Source: Hemerocallis citrina (taxonomy: Eukaryota; Streptophyta; Magnoliopsida; Asparagales; Asphodelaceae). From it: a stretch of 64,000 bases of DNA. Under the pieces are notes generated by a model. That model saw nothing but the letters and a program-made list of their open reading frames with translations, did no database searches and was not told the DNA's origin. Made by a program: the position numbers and the translations under genes. Shown here in pieces: positions 1 through 10,145 of the stretch (position 1 is the first letter of the stretch; every line of letters begins with the position of its first letter). The stretch spans positions 27,674,289 to 27,738,288 of the forward strand of contig CM030365.1 of assembly GCA_017893485.1 (NCBI GenBank). Direction: 5' to 3'.

Positions 1-2291
1 TTCAATTGTCGCAACCGTCATCTACGCTTGGGGTTTGATCACAACCTCGGCCCGACCAACGAGTAGCTCCCACTAAACTTCACGCTCCATGATCCTCGAC
101 AATTGGTAGCTCCAAAACACAACCATGGAATCCATCCATACATGGCGAGTGCGTCGGCGCACGAGTCATCTCCTCCAACGCGTTCGATGCAACACAGGTC
201 CTATTCTACCCGTCTAGGTTTGTCAACAAGACTTAATCCTAAGTCTTAATACTTAGCCGATGTATCCCAACAAGATACACTACACTAAGAGTAAGTCCTA
301 ATCTATGAATACACAAAAAGGGGTTCTAAGAGCCCTAAAATTGACAATTTATAATTCCAAACAGCAAGCACACATGGCGTTTATGCCAAAACAGAGTCAT
401 TCCCGGTTCCGTTTCTTAGAAGAATCGCGATCGGGCGCTCCCATGCTTCTACTCAAGGTAGAAAGCAAGTATAAGCACACTTTGGGTATGGATTTCATCA
501 CAAAATTATCAACAACACTACCCCAACATCCAATACAATTTCTACTTCAAAACAGTGAACAACATTTGTCTATATTGGGGTCTACAAGAAACTATAAGCT
601 ACTCTTAGTAAGGAACCTTAGATAATTTAAGTCCTAACTCATATCCACACTTACAACATGATTTGTGACCTCAAACAGTAACTCTAAGCGAATAAAGTAC
701 AAGTTCAAACTCATTTCAACGAACATGGTGCAAAACAGTAAGCTGTATGATTCACTGTGTTTCTGTCGTCACTTGAAAAAATCTTATAAAATCGTTCACT
801 TATCCAAATCATGATTTATTGGTCAACCCAGGAAGGTCTATGTGTCAATTATAACTTTCTAGTTTCAAGTTCCTTCAGATAAGGTTGTGTACAAGCTCTC
901 ATGGTCCCATCTTTAACAAGTATACAGAATCTCAGAACAACACATCATATTAACACAGTCATGGGATAAAATTAAATTAAAATAGTAAACGGTGTCAGAA
1001 CTTTATGAAATTTTAGAGTCTAGCTCCTGACACATGATGTTACAATACTTCCAAAAATCAGAAGATTCTACTAAGTAGATTTTTAATTATTCCTCTATGA
1101 ATATCCTAAAAAACAGAGCAGCAATAGCAACATTTCTGTTTATTAAAATAACTAGCTGAGTTTGCATGATTTTATTAACATAGCTATAGTAGTCCAAATC
1201 TCATAAAATTTGAAACATAGGTCTTAGATACCTTTAACAGTGACATACTAAAATTCCAGGTCATTCCAATGAGCATGCAGCAAGATACAAGTCATTCTTC
1301 TTACAATAGTCACAACAAAACTGTTTCTTTTTCTTTTGACCAACATGCAAGTTGGTATTTTATTTTATTAGCAGAAAAAATTTAAAAAATCTAGAAAAAT
1401 TACTGAAGGTACAAGACACTAAAAATTTCAAGTTAATCCAACCAGTATTGTTCAAGTTATGAGGTAAGGACTGATAACAAAATTTCAGCTTTTTAACAGG
1501 GTTTTCTGTTTTGGATTTATTTATACAAAACGAGTTATTAAGGTTCATTCTAGAGCATGCATGTAATTTTTTAGTCACTACAATTACCATTTAACAAGCA
1601 TAAACAAACAAAGAGGTTAGAATCACCCACCTTGATGAGTTTGATGGAAAAGAGAGATCCTACAAGCTCCTAGCTGCAAGATTTGCCTTCTTACTCCTAG
1701 CTCCTTGCCTTCTTGGCTCCTTGACTCCTTCTCCTTGGCTTCTCTTCTACTTCTTACTCCAAATCAGTAGCAAGCTCTCTTTATCTCTTTCTTTTTCTCT
1801 TTCTCTTGAGTGTGGAAGTTGTAGAAGATGAGAATGAGAAGTAACAGTGGGAGGGGTTTAAAAAAACACAAAAGAGAACATGGGGGGGTGAGTTGGCCGA
1901 ATTTAGGTATGGGAAATAGGGAAGTATCTTCTCTTGGATTGAGTCAAGAGGGAGGTGGAGTGTAGGAGGAGAGAAAGCTCAAAGTTTTTTACATCTCATC
2001 ATGAGATGTTTGAATTCAAACACTCCATCAAAAGAAACCCTAGCCCTTTTTTCCCTCCTTCTCTTCCCTAGTGTGGCCGACCAAACTTGGGCCCCCCTTT
2101 CAATTTTTTTGTGTTTGTGTGTTTTGTTTGTTACATTGGGCCTCTTAAGCCCAAATTCAAAAAAAACACACATATGCATATATATATATTCGTATGCATA
2201 GTTTGAGGTTATTAGTAAGAAAAAATAATTTTACAACTAGTAGGATCTAGTTTGTTTAAAAACGTATTCATAAAAAATTAGGGTTGTTACA
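1..2291 (-). mobile_element. Partial LTR of element C (A family), window edge to its 5' end
   Basis: Read on the minus strand, this starts TGTAACAACCCTAATTTT at 2291, the same start as the LTR of element A. It then follows the A LTR in order: a purine-rich leader with repeated 'aggagctaggag'-type words (about 1660-1740), a stretch matching 'cttgcatgttggtc' (about 1338-1352), the 'ttggaccattatagctatg'-like stretch (about 1180-1200), and the 'ttggag...gcgccgacg' block (about 145-180). It leaves the window at base 1, so about the first 2 kb of a ~3.7 kb LTR is present. Short open frames here (e.g. 305-625, 1979-2201) are not conserved against A and I do not call them genes. It is unclear whether this is a solo LTR or part of an element. 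The flank at 2292-2296 is GTTCA. Confidence 0.85.
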
Positions 2292-2912
2292 GTTCATATC
2301 TGATCAAGTATTGAGAATACTGAGGTCCTCTTCCTCGACCTGCCCCTGCAGGTTACAACATGGATGGACCCAATCATGAACTTTGTGGAAAATGACGAGC
2401 TACCGCAGGATCCGTTCGAAGCAAGAAAAGTCCGAGTCAGGGCCAAAAGGTTCATCCTTGTCAATGACGTGCTCTTCAAGCGATCATACACGAAAGTTCA
2501 CGAGAGGCCCTACCTCCGATGCCTGACTTCGGATGAGACCAAGTACGCCCTCAAAAAAATGCATGAAGGGATTGGAAGTTGCCACATGGGAAGCAGATCG
2601 TTTACAAGAAAAATGCTCAACGATGGTTACTATTGGCCGTCCCTCCTACAAGATGCTCAGGATCTCTTCAAGAAATGTGGATTGTGTCAAAGGTTCTCCT
2701 TAGTCAAGCACGCCCTCCAGGCCGAGCTTAAATTATTGGCTAGTCCTGCCCCCTGTCCCTTGTGGGGCATGGATCTGGTCAGCCCATTTTCGAAAGCGGC
2801 ATGCCAAAGACTTGTGATGTGGGTAAAAATCATGGCTATTCCCTACCATTCGATCCCAATGCAGATCCCAAGGTTATGGGGTCGCAGTCACAACTTCATG
2901 GGCATTCCTTAA
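2292..2912 (+). pseudogene. Tat-lineage Ty3/gypsy integrase N-terminal fragment
   Basis: Integrase of the Tat lineage (Retand/Ogre/Athila side of Ty3/gypsy) inserts element cDNA into the genome. This fragment has the WMDPI..F....LPQDPFEA linker after RNase H (frame of 2364), then the HHCC zinc-binding region: HEGIGSCHMGSRSF, GYYWPSLLQDA and CGLCQRF. It ends soon after the start of the catalytic core at PCPLWGMDLVSPF, without any of the D,D,E residues. The first zinc histidine is present (HEGIGSCH). No protease or reverse transcriptase lies upstream because LTR C abuts at 2291. It differs from all other pol pieces in the window, which are of chromovirus type. It is a relic with no start or stop of its own. 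Confidence 0.8.
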
Positions 2913-3345
2913 GTCCGTCACTTCAACTCAGCCCATTAAGGGAAAGTTAATCAGCCATACATGGCCAATTGTTAAATCCCGAAGAATCAGGGAATTAACT
3001 GCTCAATCCTATCCTTAATCACCAGAATCTTATTTGGCAGCCAGGAATCTTTCCCTAATAGATTCCTATTGCCCTATAAATACATGACGCCCTCTACTTT
3101 TACCAGGTATTCACAATTTTACCACATAATCCCACTTTAAACTTCAGTTTTCTGACTTGATCGTCGGAGGCCCTATCACCAGGAATACTCCCAGTGTTTC
3201 ATGCATTTTTCAGGTGTTCGACAGCGATTAACCACCACCAGATCCACTAAATCTTAGCCTCTTATCAGGACCAGATCGGCGGCTAGGATTTGCTTTACCA
3301 ATTCACCAAACGATCTCACTATCTGTTGCTCCCACACCCCAAAAA
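2913..3345 (+). mobile_element. LTR/leader-like DNA attached to the Tat fragment
   Basis: The DNA after the integrase fragment has a promoter-like CCTATAAATAC at 3073-3083. About 70 bp later comes TGACTTGATCGTCGGAGG, followed by a CCAGATCGGCGGCTAGGA-like stretch near 3270-3290. Words of this kind are common in LTRs of Tat-lineage elements. No clean LTR ends, primer site or duplication were found, so this is a fragment joined to the integrase piece by deletion. The right limit near 3345 is approximate. Confidence 0.45.
3073..3083 (+). promoter_or_regulatory. TATA-box-like motif in Tat LTR fragment
   Basis: CCTATAAATAC sits about 75 bp before a TTGATCGTCGGAGG-type leader. Its position fits an LTR promoter. 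Confidence 0.4.
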
Positions 3346-3375
3346 AAGCAGCTAACCTACATGGGTTCAACGTTC

Positions 3376-3945
3376 TCTATATTGTGATTTGTCTACTTAC
3401 ACTATAATAGTACTAAGGAAAATACACAAATCTAGTTTGATGAGGATATGCAGTTCAAGAATAGCTTACTCATCAAACATTGAACCCACATGTCATTGCT
3501 AAGTTAAAACCCTCTGTTACAAGATGGTGTGCATATTTCAAAGTCGATTTTGCACCCACATGATATTGTTGAGGGCATAGGTACCAACTACTTTAAAGAG
3601 TAATAATCTATAATCTTCTTTTTGAATGAAAAGAAATAAAACTTTACTTTTTACTTGTTTTCCAGCGACTTTAAGGAATCTAATAACTTTAGTAACATAC
3701 ATGTGGTTTATGTTTTTCTCTACATTGCGATACATTGGGATTTATCTGCTCACAGTACTACAGGAAATACGCAAAACCAGTTTGATGAGAATATGCATTA
3801 CAACAATAACAAACACTTCAAACATTACACTCACATGCCACTGTCGAGTTGATACCCATTGTCAGAAGATGGTGCGGATTTCAAAGTCAATTTTGCACTC
3901 ATATACTACTGGTATGGACATACAATACCAGCTACCGACAGGTAG
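3376..3945. repeat. Imperfect direct duplication, about 340 bp period
   Basis: Two diverged copies start near 3376 and 3717. Shared order: CTCTA(T/C)ATTG(T/C)GAT, AGTACTA(A/C)(A/G)GAAA, AGTTTGATGAG, CACATG(T/C)CA, AGATGGTG, then TTTCAAAGTC(G/A)ATTTTGCAC. The second copy continues to a TACCAGCTACCGACAGG end near 3950. TACTACAGGAAAT near 3755 resembles the CACTACAAGAAA terminus of CACTA transposons, but no clean inverted termini or 3-bp duplication were found, so I leave the type open. No coding frame is conserved between the copies. Confidence 0.5.
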
Positions 3946-4149
3946 TAGGAATGCACAAGGCTGTCTTTGACATGGATATGGGAATGTTTGCAGGGGAGTA
4001 AATTGGAGGTAATAGGGTATCATAATTGTATACAGATGATTAACTATCCATCCATTTTGAGATTTTTCCCCAAATAGGCCACTTTTTAAACTAATTCCCA
4101 AAATAGGTCACTTTCAAAACTAATTCTCAAAATAGGCCACTCGCACTAC
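3946..4149. repeat. Unclassified spacer with three ~29-bp repeats
   Basis: At about 4072, 4101 and 4130 the words CAAATAGGCCACTTTT, AAAATAGGTCACTTTC and AAAATAGGCCACTCGC recur, the first two joined by AAACTAATTC(C/T). The rest of the stretch shows nothing I recognise. Confidence 0.45.
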
Positions 4150-4543
4150 TGAACTGCGACCTATTCGATCTCAAGGAGCTGGCATAAGTATGCAACAAGG
4201 AATTCTGAAACTTTAGGGAGACTCAGCATCGATAGTCTTCAACGGGGAGGTAAGGTTTACTTCGCGTCTTTGGAAACTCTACAAGATGTTTTGGGAACGA
4301 GATTTGACTGCAGCACAGCGTTCCACGAGGAGGCGGATGAGGCGACAGAGGGAGTCACACTGAGCACTAGGAGGCATGCTAACTGGAAACAAATATCTTA
4401 GAGGGACCAGCTCGCCGAGGGAATCACTTGGGAACTTGAAGATCGGGGAGGAATGCACTTCCTGAAGAATTAATAAATTCTGTATTGTTTTCCTCTCCAC
4501 TAAACGTCGTTCTGAGGATAGAACGATTCTAAGGAGGGAGTAT
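4150..4543 (+). pseudogene. Element B: eroded pol 3' end (chromodomain tail) and polypurine tract
   Basis: The reading frame near 4390-4480 gives WKQIS, a stop, then RDQLAEGITWELED. This is the end of the pol chromodomain of Tekay-type chromoviruses, which helps guide integration to heterochromatin. The usual following residues (a few charged ones, then HPELF) are eroded. Next comes the conserved pre-LTR word CGTCGTTCTGAGGATAGAACG (about 4505-4525), whose relatives also sit before the 3' LTRs of A, D and I. The polypurine tract AAGGAGGGAGTAT follows at 4531-4543. The rest of pol and the 5' LTR are missing. The left limit is approximate. Confidence 0.6.
4531..4543 (+). other. Polypurine tract of element B
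   Basis: AAGGAGGGAGTAT directly precedes the TGTATGATCC start of the LTR. This is the site where plus-strand DNA synthesis starts in LTR retrotransposons. Confidence 0.75.
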
Positions 4544-4884
4544 TGTATGATCCTGCAAAATAGAATAAAACTATTTTGTACATTAGTCCGTGCACAATTC
4601 AGAGTCGCAGGTATTAATGAATTTTCTTAATTTTAATTAAGTAAATATTGAGACATATTATTTATTATGTTTTGAACCCGACAATGGTAAAATTATTGAA
4701 CCGGAGTTGGAATAATTTCTCAATTAATTGTACGTTTGTCTCAACTATAATAGAGACAGAATGTATAGTTTTTCTATAATAATAAACTATTTTATTATAT
4801 ACATACAAACATTTTTTTTATTTAATTATTATGTATACAATTGTTATTATATGTGTATGTGTGTATGTATATATGTATAATTGT

Positions 4885-4898
4885 CCATATAAATAAAA
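4885..4898 (+). promoter_or_regulatory. TATA-box-like motif in LTR B
   Basis: CCATATAAATAAAA, about 340 bp into the LTR, is followed by a C-rich leader. H, I and J have TATAAATACC at comparable places. Confidence 0.5.
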
Positions 4899-7422
4899 CT
4901 CTAAACCACTCTAAGAAAACTATGGGCTTGTTTTGGGGTCCCCCTTCCCCTCCCCCCCTCCCATCCCCCCCTAATTTAAACTCAGAAATGCCATCTCCCA
5001 TCTCCTTCTTCATTTTTTCTAACCCTAAAAACCTTCTTCTTTCAAAAAGTTAAGTTTTCTCATTTCCTAGCATTTCCTAAAACTTCAAGTTCTTCTTCAA
5101 TCTTGGCCTGTAAGTTGGAGAGAAAGCATACAAGAAAGGAGAAAGGATCTAGGAGGAGGATCCAAACAAGGAGAAAGAGAAGAAAAGATCATCAATAAAC
5201 TTCATAGTGGGTGTCTTTCTAAACTCTATGCTTGTGGATTGTTTTTTTTGTGTGTATGATAAAAAGTTACAGATTTGAGGCTAGATAAATGGAATGAATG
5301 AAATTTTGTATGTTCAACTTTAGTTCTAGAGCTAAGAATGCTAACTGATAGGATAAGATATGATCTTGAGAAGAATTGACATGATTTAATTAGAAAAATC
5401 ATTAGTTTGTGCCATGTTGGAATTTAGACTTGAAATTTTTACGGTAGCATCTTGACTATGTCTCTATGACCTCCACAAAATTTCATAATTTTTGAATATG
5501 ATTTGATATTTTAATAAATTCGAACATATTGCTGGTGTGAGACAGGTTTTCTGCTCTATTTGAATCTAGCATGTTTAATTTATAAAAATCATATCTCCTT
5601 GTCTATCATGAATTTTGAGTTGAAATTTTTACTGTAGAATATATTACATGCTATATCAATTCTCCAAATTTTTATAATTTTTAATGATGTTTGATATTTC
5701 GAAAAAATGCTACATCTATATTGGGTAATGAAAATACTGAACTATATTTCGATTCTGTTTCAAGAATTTGTGTTCAGTTTGGAAATTCATTCATTACAAA
5801 ATATAATGATACTTGACCTGAAATTTTTATGCATGTTCCATGTATGTGTCTAAAGGAATCCCACCAATTTTTGTAATTTTTTGAAGCTGATTGAAGGTTT
5901 TTAAAAAAATCATGTTTCTATACTGAGATAAAAGTATTTCAGCTATATTTTCATTATGAGTACTAGTTGCCAAAGAAACTGGAAAGCATAATTCCATGAT
6001 AAAAGGGAATTTGAACTTGAAATTTTTACAGTAGTATTTTATGTCAGTGTGGAACATTCCTACTAAGTTTCATAATTTTTGAATAAGAATTGTTATCTCT
6101 TTAAAATACAATTTGCTGTTGTTGTTAAGAAATAGTGTGGTTGTTGTTTGGTAATTTGCATCCTATTAAAAATTTCCTAACTTTCTTTATACTTGGAGTT
6201 TTGAGCTAATTTTTGGATGTGTATTGCCCATATGCATCTAGATTCTGCATGCTAAATTCTATGAGATTTTGTGATCATGGCAATTTTTAACTGAGTTCTA
6301 ATGAGATTTTGTGATCATGGCTAATTTTAACTAAGTTTGGTGATCAGTGTGAGGTCATTTTCATCATCTAAATTGAACCAATTTGAGAAAGTTACCAACA
6401 AAGAAGTTTAAGTTGACTTAAAGATCTTTCCTAATAACCTTAGAACTTAGAATTTCTTGGAGTTTGTGATTTATGGTGAATTTCCAAAACAACACAAGTT
6501 GCAGTTTGAGTAGCGAGCTCACTGTTTTGATTCAATGTATGTTTTCATCTTACTAGGGCTTTAGAGTAAGACCAAGAAAGTTGTTTATCTGACTTATGAG
6601 TCGTGTTTGATCATGTTAGAGTTGTGCTTGTTTGCAACTAGTGTGTTTTACCTTGGTGCACTTATTGTTATTCATCTTTAGTTTGCTAATGACCTAGTTG
6701 GGTGAGCCGTATCTTATGACTTAATGGTATTACATGATATTTATGGTAGCTAATAGCCATTGTCACCTCTAGATGTTATGGATAAAGACATTCTTCGTGC
6801 ACCGGCGGATTGCTACCCATGGAGGGATTGATCGCGGAACGAAGACGAGGTCAAGATCCAAACAAGAGGGTAATTGGAGATCGACAGAGGTCAAATTGCC
6901 AATGTCGCTGGGTCAAGTTTGGGCCAAGTTGGGCCAACTCTTGAGCCTGGTATGGGGGTCGTGTTGGTTTCCCTTAAGGCTTTGTGAAATTGGTTAAAGA
7001 ACGAGGCTTATTTACTGGCAAGTAGTCGGCCGGTTATCAATAATCTCTGCATAATTAAGATCAGTAGTTGCTAAACTAGGACTAGTAGTAGTATCCTAAG
7101 GCCAAAGGATGTCATTGATTGTTAGGGTAGGCACTAGTAGGGTGGTTGTAATCTCCTGTCAAGGAGACACATCCAGCGGCATCTCGTTTAGGATGCGTGC
7201 GGTGTTGTCTCGACTGTTAATTTCTGGAATATAGTGATGAGAGCGGGACGCAGACGTAAGTCACAAGTCCTGTCAGAACTTAAGGGACGTACCCTCAAGT
7301 TTCCGTCTATGTTCTGGGATATTTATATGAATGAGGAGCAAGAGTTAAACTCTGTGTCTCTTGGTGGAGTAGGAAAAGGCTTTCCGGTCCACCCTATGAT
7401 CAGATAACTTTTGGTATGGTTC

Positions 7423-7570
7423 AGGAATGAAGAAAGTCCACCGGTTCCAACGAGACTGAATGATCACTAGCCTATTAGGAAGTGGAGAAAGACCACCGGT
7501 CACAGTAGAATGGAGTGATCACCAGACTGCTCAGGAGTGGAGAAAGACCACCAGACCGCAGCAGTGGCGG
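7423..7570 (+). repeat. 54-56 bp tandem repeat in LTR B, about 2.7 copies
   Basis: AGGAATGAAGAAAGTCCACC (7423), AGGAAGTGGAGAAAGACCACC (7477) and AGGAGTGGAGAAAGACCACC (7533) begin successive units. Each of the first two continues with TG(A)ATGATCAC- or GAGTGATCAC-like DNA. Confidence 0.7.
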
Positions 7571-8565
7571 ATAGACCGCATAAACTATAACTTTACCAAT
7601 CACTAGATGAGCATCAAAAATAGGAAAGAATACAAGAGTAGGATGCATAGCGAGGGATCGAACCTTGTGATCTGGAGACTATGAACTCTTTGGGAAGTAT
7701 GTAGTATGAGATGCATATGTTTCCAATGAAGTTGCATTTAGGGAAGGATGTAGCATGAGATGCATATGTTTCCAAACGAATTGCAATAGAGTAAGTGCAT
7801 TGCGTGCATTTGGAATTGTGCATTAGACTCTAGGGCATGACATAAACTAACACCTGTGATTTGACTACACATTTTTCTTTAGCATCAAATATTGGTTGTG
7901 GAGTTTTGGAGAGTCGCTAGTTTTACCAGCATTGCATCAGTTTCATTCAACTGACATGCCCATAGGTTATTAATTGCAGGATTGCTGATCGTGGAACAGG
8001 GGACTCGAGATGCGGGAAGCAATTAGTGGAAGTTGTCAACCTATTTGTTGCGGAGATTTCTGATTGTCGTACAATATGAGATTATAAATTTTGTACATAA
8101 ATTTATTCGATGTAATTTAAGTGAATTCATGACATAATTCTATGATAACAAAATTGTACTTGTTTTAACTTTGGTGGCAATATAAAGTTTTAAATTTTCT
8201 GTGATTTTACTGTGTTTGGACTCATTTGAAGGAAAAATTCTAGCTTGTGCCTCGAGTTCCGGTTGAGAATTCGGGGCGCTACAATAATGGAAAGGTTCAT
8301 AAATCAACGAGTGAAGATAAACTAAAAGAATGTTTGTTAAGCAAACAAGAAAAATACATAAAATAGTGTCCAAGAAAACACAAATGCACACGATGCTTTC
8401 TAATGCACACTTGTTCGGATTCTATGTATCTCATACTACATAGGTCTGTGGGCAAGCACTTGGTATTCTCCTCATTATAGGGTTTAATCCCATGTTATGC
8501 AAAACTTATACCCGTGACTAACATAAGATTTTAGACATTCTGTGAATATCTGGCCCATGCCCCGG

Positions 8566-8850
8566 TAATTCTAGAGACCAATACCACACCTCCGATGAGC
8601 TAGAGGTACTTCATTCACATCTCGATAATTTCGGGAACCATCTCACACCGCAAGTCATCATGGCACCTCATCACACAAATATTCCATGAGCGTCGCCTCG
8701 ATCCTGATAATTCCATAGATCAATTCCACACCGCAGATGAGCTGGAGACACTTCCACTCACATCTTGACAATTCCGGGGACCATCTCGCACTGAAGACCA
8801 GGTGAGGCCCCTATACTCATATTTACCCATACTTCATCACATCTCCAACT
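8566..8850 (-). repeat. Two copies of a ~143-bp repeat in LTR D
   Basis: Units begin near 8566 (AATTCTAGAGACCAATACC) and 8709 (AATTCCATAGATCAATTCC). Each continues with CACAC(C)...GATGAGCT(A/G)GAG, then (C/T)TCACATCT(C/T)GA(T/C)AATT(T/C)CGGG. Read on the minus strand the unit (GTGTGGAATTGATCT... GAGGCGACGCTCATGG) aligns with the 142-bp repeat inside element A at 16457-17100. Confidence 0.7.
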
Positions 8851-9675
8851 AGTGCTTGTCCTTAAGTTCAAACATAGATAACCACAGCCTCCTAGAGCTA
8901 GTTCACCCTACCGAACTTAACTCAACCAATCAAGAACAATAGTCGACACTGGCTAATTTCCAAAATCAACAATCTTAACTTCCGGTAATTAGGGTCCTGC
9001 TCAACCTTTGGAGCTCACAATCCAACACAAACTTCCTTTAGGGTTCTTTATACTAACCCTGATTCTCAATTAAAACCACCACTTGGTTCATTAATCCAAT
9101 AATCATTCTTTTTCTCATTTCCAAATATATCACCTTTTGACAAAACTCAAATTTATAAATCAATTCCAAAAATTAATTCATCTTTTCAGATATAAGCTTT
9201 TCAGTATATAAAAGATTTCCACAACATCTTAATTCTCAAATAAATGGACTTCAACTTCCATAATTGGTACTTCACATTTATTGAAACAAAATCAATTCAA
9301 TCATACATCTTCAATTTAATTCTCATTATTTCATTCCATATATGAAAACATAATATAAATTTTGGGATTTTAATATATTTAAAACTGAAAACAACTCACA
9401 TTAAATTCTGGGATTTATCTCTTAAATCTGAAATTTCATAGTTCAAAAATCTAAAACTTTCACCTCTTAAAATCTGAAAACAACAACTTCAAAATCTGAG
9501 ATTATATCATTCAAAACTGAACATCAAACTCCTCAAAACTGAGAGTCATACTCATTTAAAATATAGATTTGCATCACCCGAATTTGCAACTTAACATACA
9601 CAATTTGAAACCTCTTCCCTAAAATATGAAACTTTACACCTCGAAATCTTTATTTTTAAATCAACAAAACTTCTT

Positions 9676-9706
9676 CCTTCCCCCCCCCCCCCACACACAC
9701 ACATAT
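9676..9706. repeat. C-run and CA/TA microsatellite
   Basis: A run of about 16 C is followed by ACACACACACATATATTAG. The matching place in the other LTR of D (62435-62450) lacks the C run, so it grew after D inserted or was lost in the deletion on that side. Confidence 0.7.
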
Positions 9707-10140
9707 ATTAGGGATTATCTCAAACCCTAACACACACATACCCCCACAAAATACCCCCAAACTCAAGCCCACAAAGCAGGCCGAAAGCAAACAAAGAAAC
9801 AGACCGGGGTCTGTACAGTGCTCGGTCTGCATTGTGTAGACCCGGTACAGTACAACCCCAACCCCGTGCCCCTTTTGGATGTTTGCAATTCAATTCAAGG
9901 TCCATATACACCCTATATCATGTACCAATCAACTAGAATTTGATTTATAAAAAAATTATATATTAAAACACTGAATATACTTCAAAGATTTCATCTTATA
10001 TCAATCAGACATAAATTTCTAGATCAACTATTAAGTTCTAATCAATTACAACAATATGCATGATCATTCAATCAACTCTATGGGTCAAATATTCAATCTT
10101 TCATACCCTAAGGTCATATAAAATTCAAGAATCAATCATT

Positions 10141-10145
10141 CATGT
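10141..10145. other. Target-site duplication of element A (CATGT, left copy)
   Basis: CATGT at 10141-10145 is repeated at 21296-21300, right after the 3' LTR. The unoccupied form, ATTCATGTTCAACTC, is present at 62877-62891 in the other LTR of D, so this is the pre-insertion site. Confidence 0.92.

Larger units (their letters stand above)
4544..8283 (+). mobile_element. 3' LTR of element B (3.74 kb)
   Basis: It starts TGTATGATCC after the polypurine tract and ends GAATTCGGGGCGCTACA at 8283. The length matches the A family (3.73 kb), but the start and middle are diverged, so it is a separate subfamily. It holds a TATA-like CCATATAAATAAAA (4885-4898), a pyrimidine-rich leader (4940-5050), an AT-rich middle, a 54-56 bp tandem repeat (7423-7570), the B-box-like GCGAGGGATCGAACC (7650-7664), a 49-bp duplication of GTAGTATGAGATGCATATG (from 7701 and 7750), and the conserved hairpin at 7934-7958. 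Short open frames inside are not conserved. After 8283 the sequence switches abruptly to the minus-strand LTR of D. Confidence 0.85.
8284..10145 (-). mobile_element. Element D 3' LTR, distal segment (left of insertion A)
   Basis: Minus-strand LTR DNA: the +strand reads AATGCACACTTGTTCGGATTC then CATACTACATAG (8402-8440), the reverse complement of the block found in all Tekay-like LTRs here. It continues across A: 10145 joins 21301, and 9700-10145 plus 21301-21740 is collinear with 62441-63327, the other LTR copy of D. The LTR's last ~290 bp, judged against LTR I, are missing where B ends at 8283. Contents: two copies of a ~143-bp repeat (8566-8850), an AT-rich stretch, a C/CA microsatellite (9676-9706), and a block with ACAGACCGGGGTCTGTACAG (9800-9820), a near-perfect inverted repeat. 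No coding frames. Confidence 0.85.

Noticed and set aside
3740..3960. CACTA transposon terminus (TACTACAGGAAAT)
   Set aside because: Only a partial match, no opposite terminus, no 3-bp duplication and no transposase. Kept only as an unclassified duplication.
4822..5053. Small frames on both strands around 4900-5050
   Set aside because: They overlap the TATA word and C-rich leader of LTR B. Composition explains their openness.
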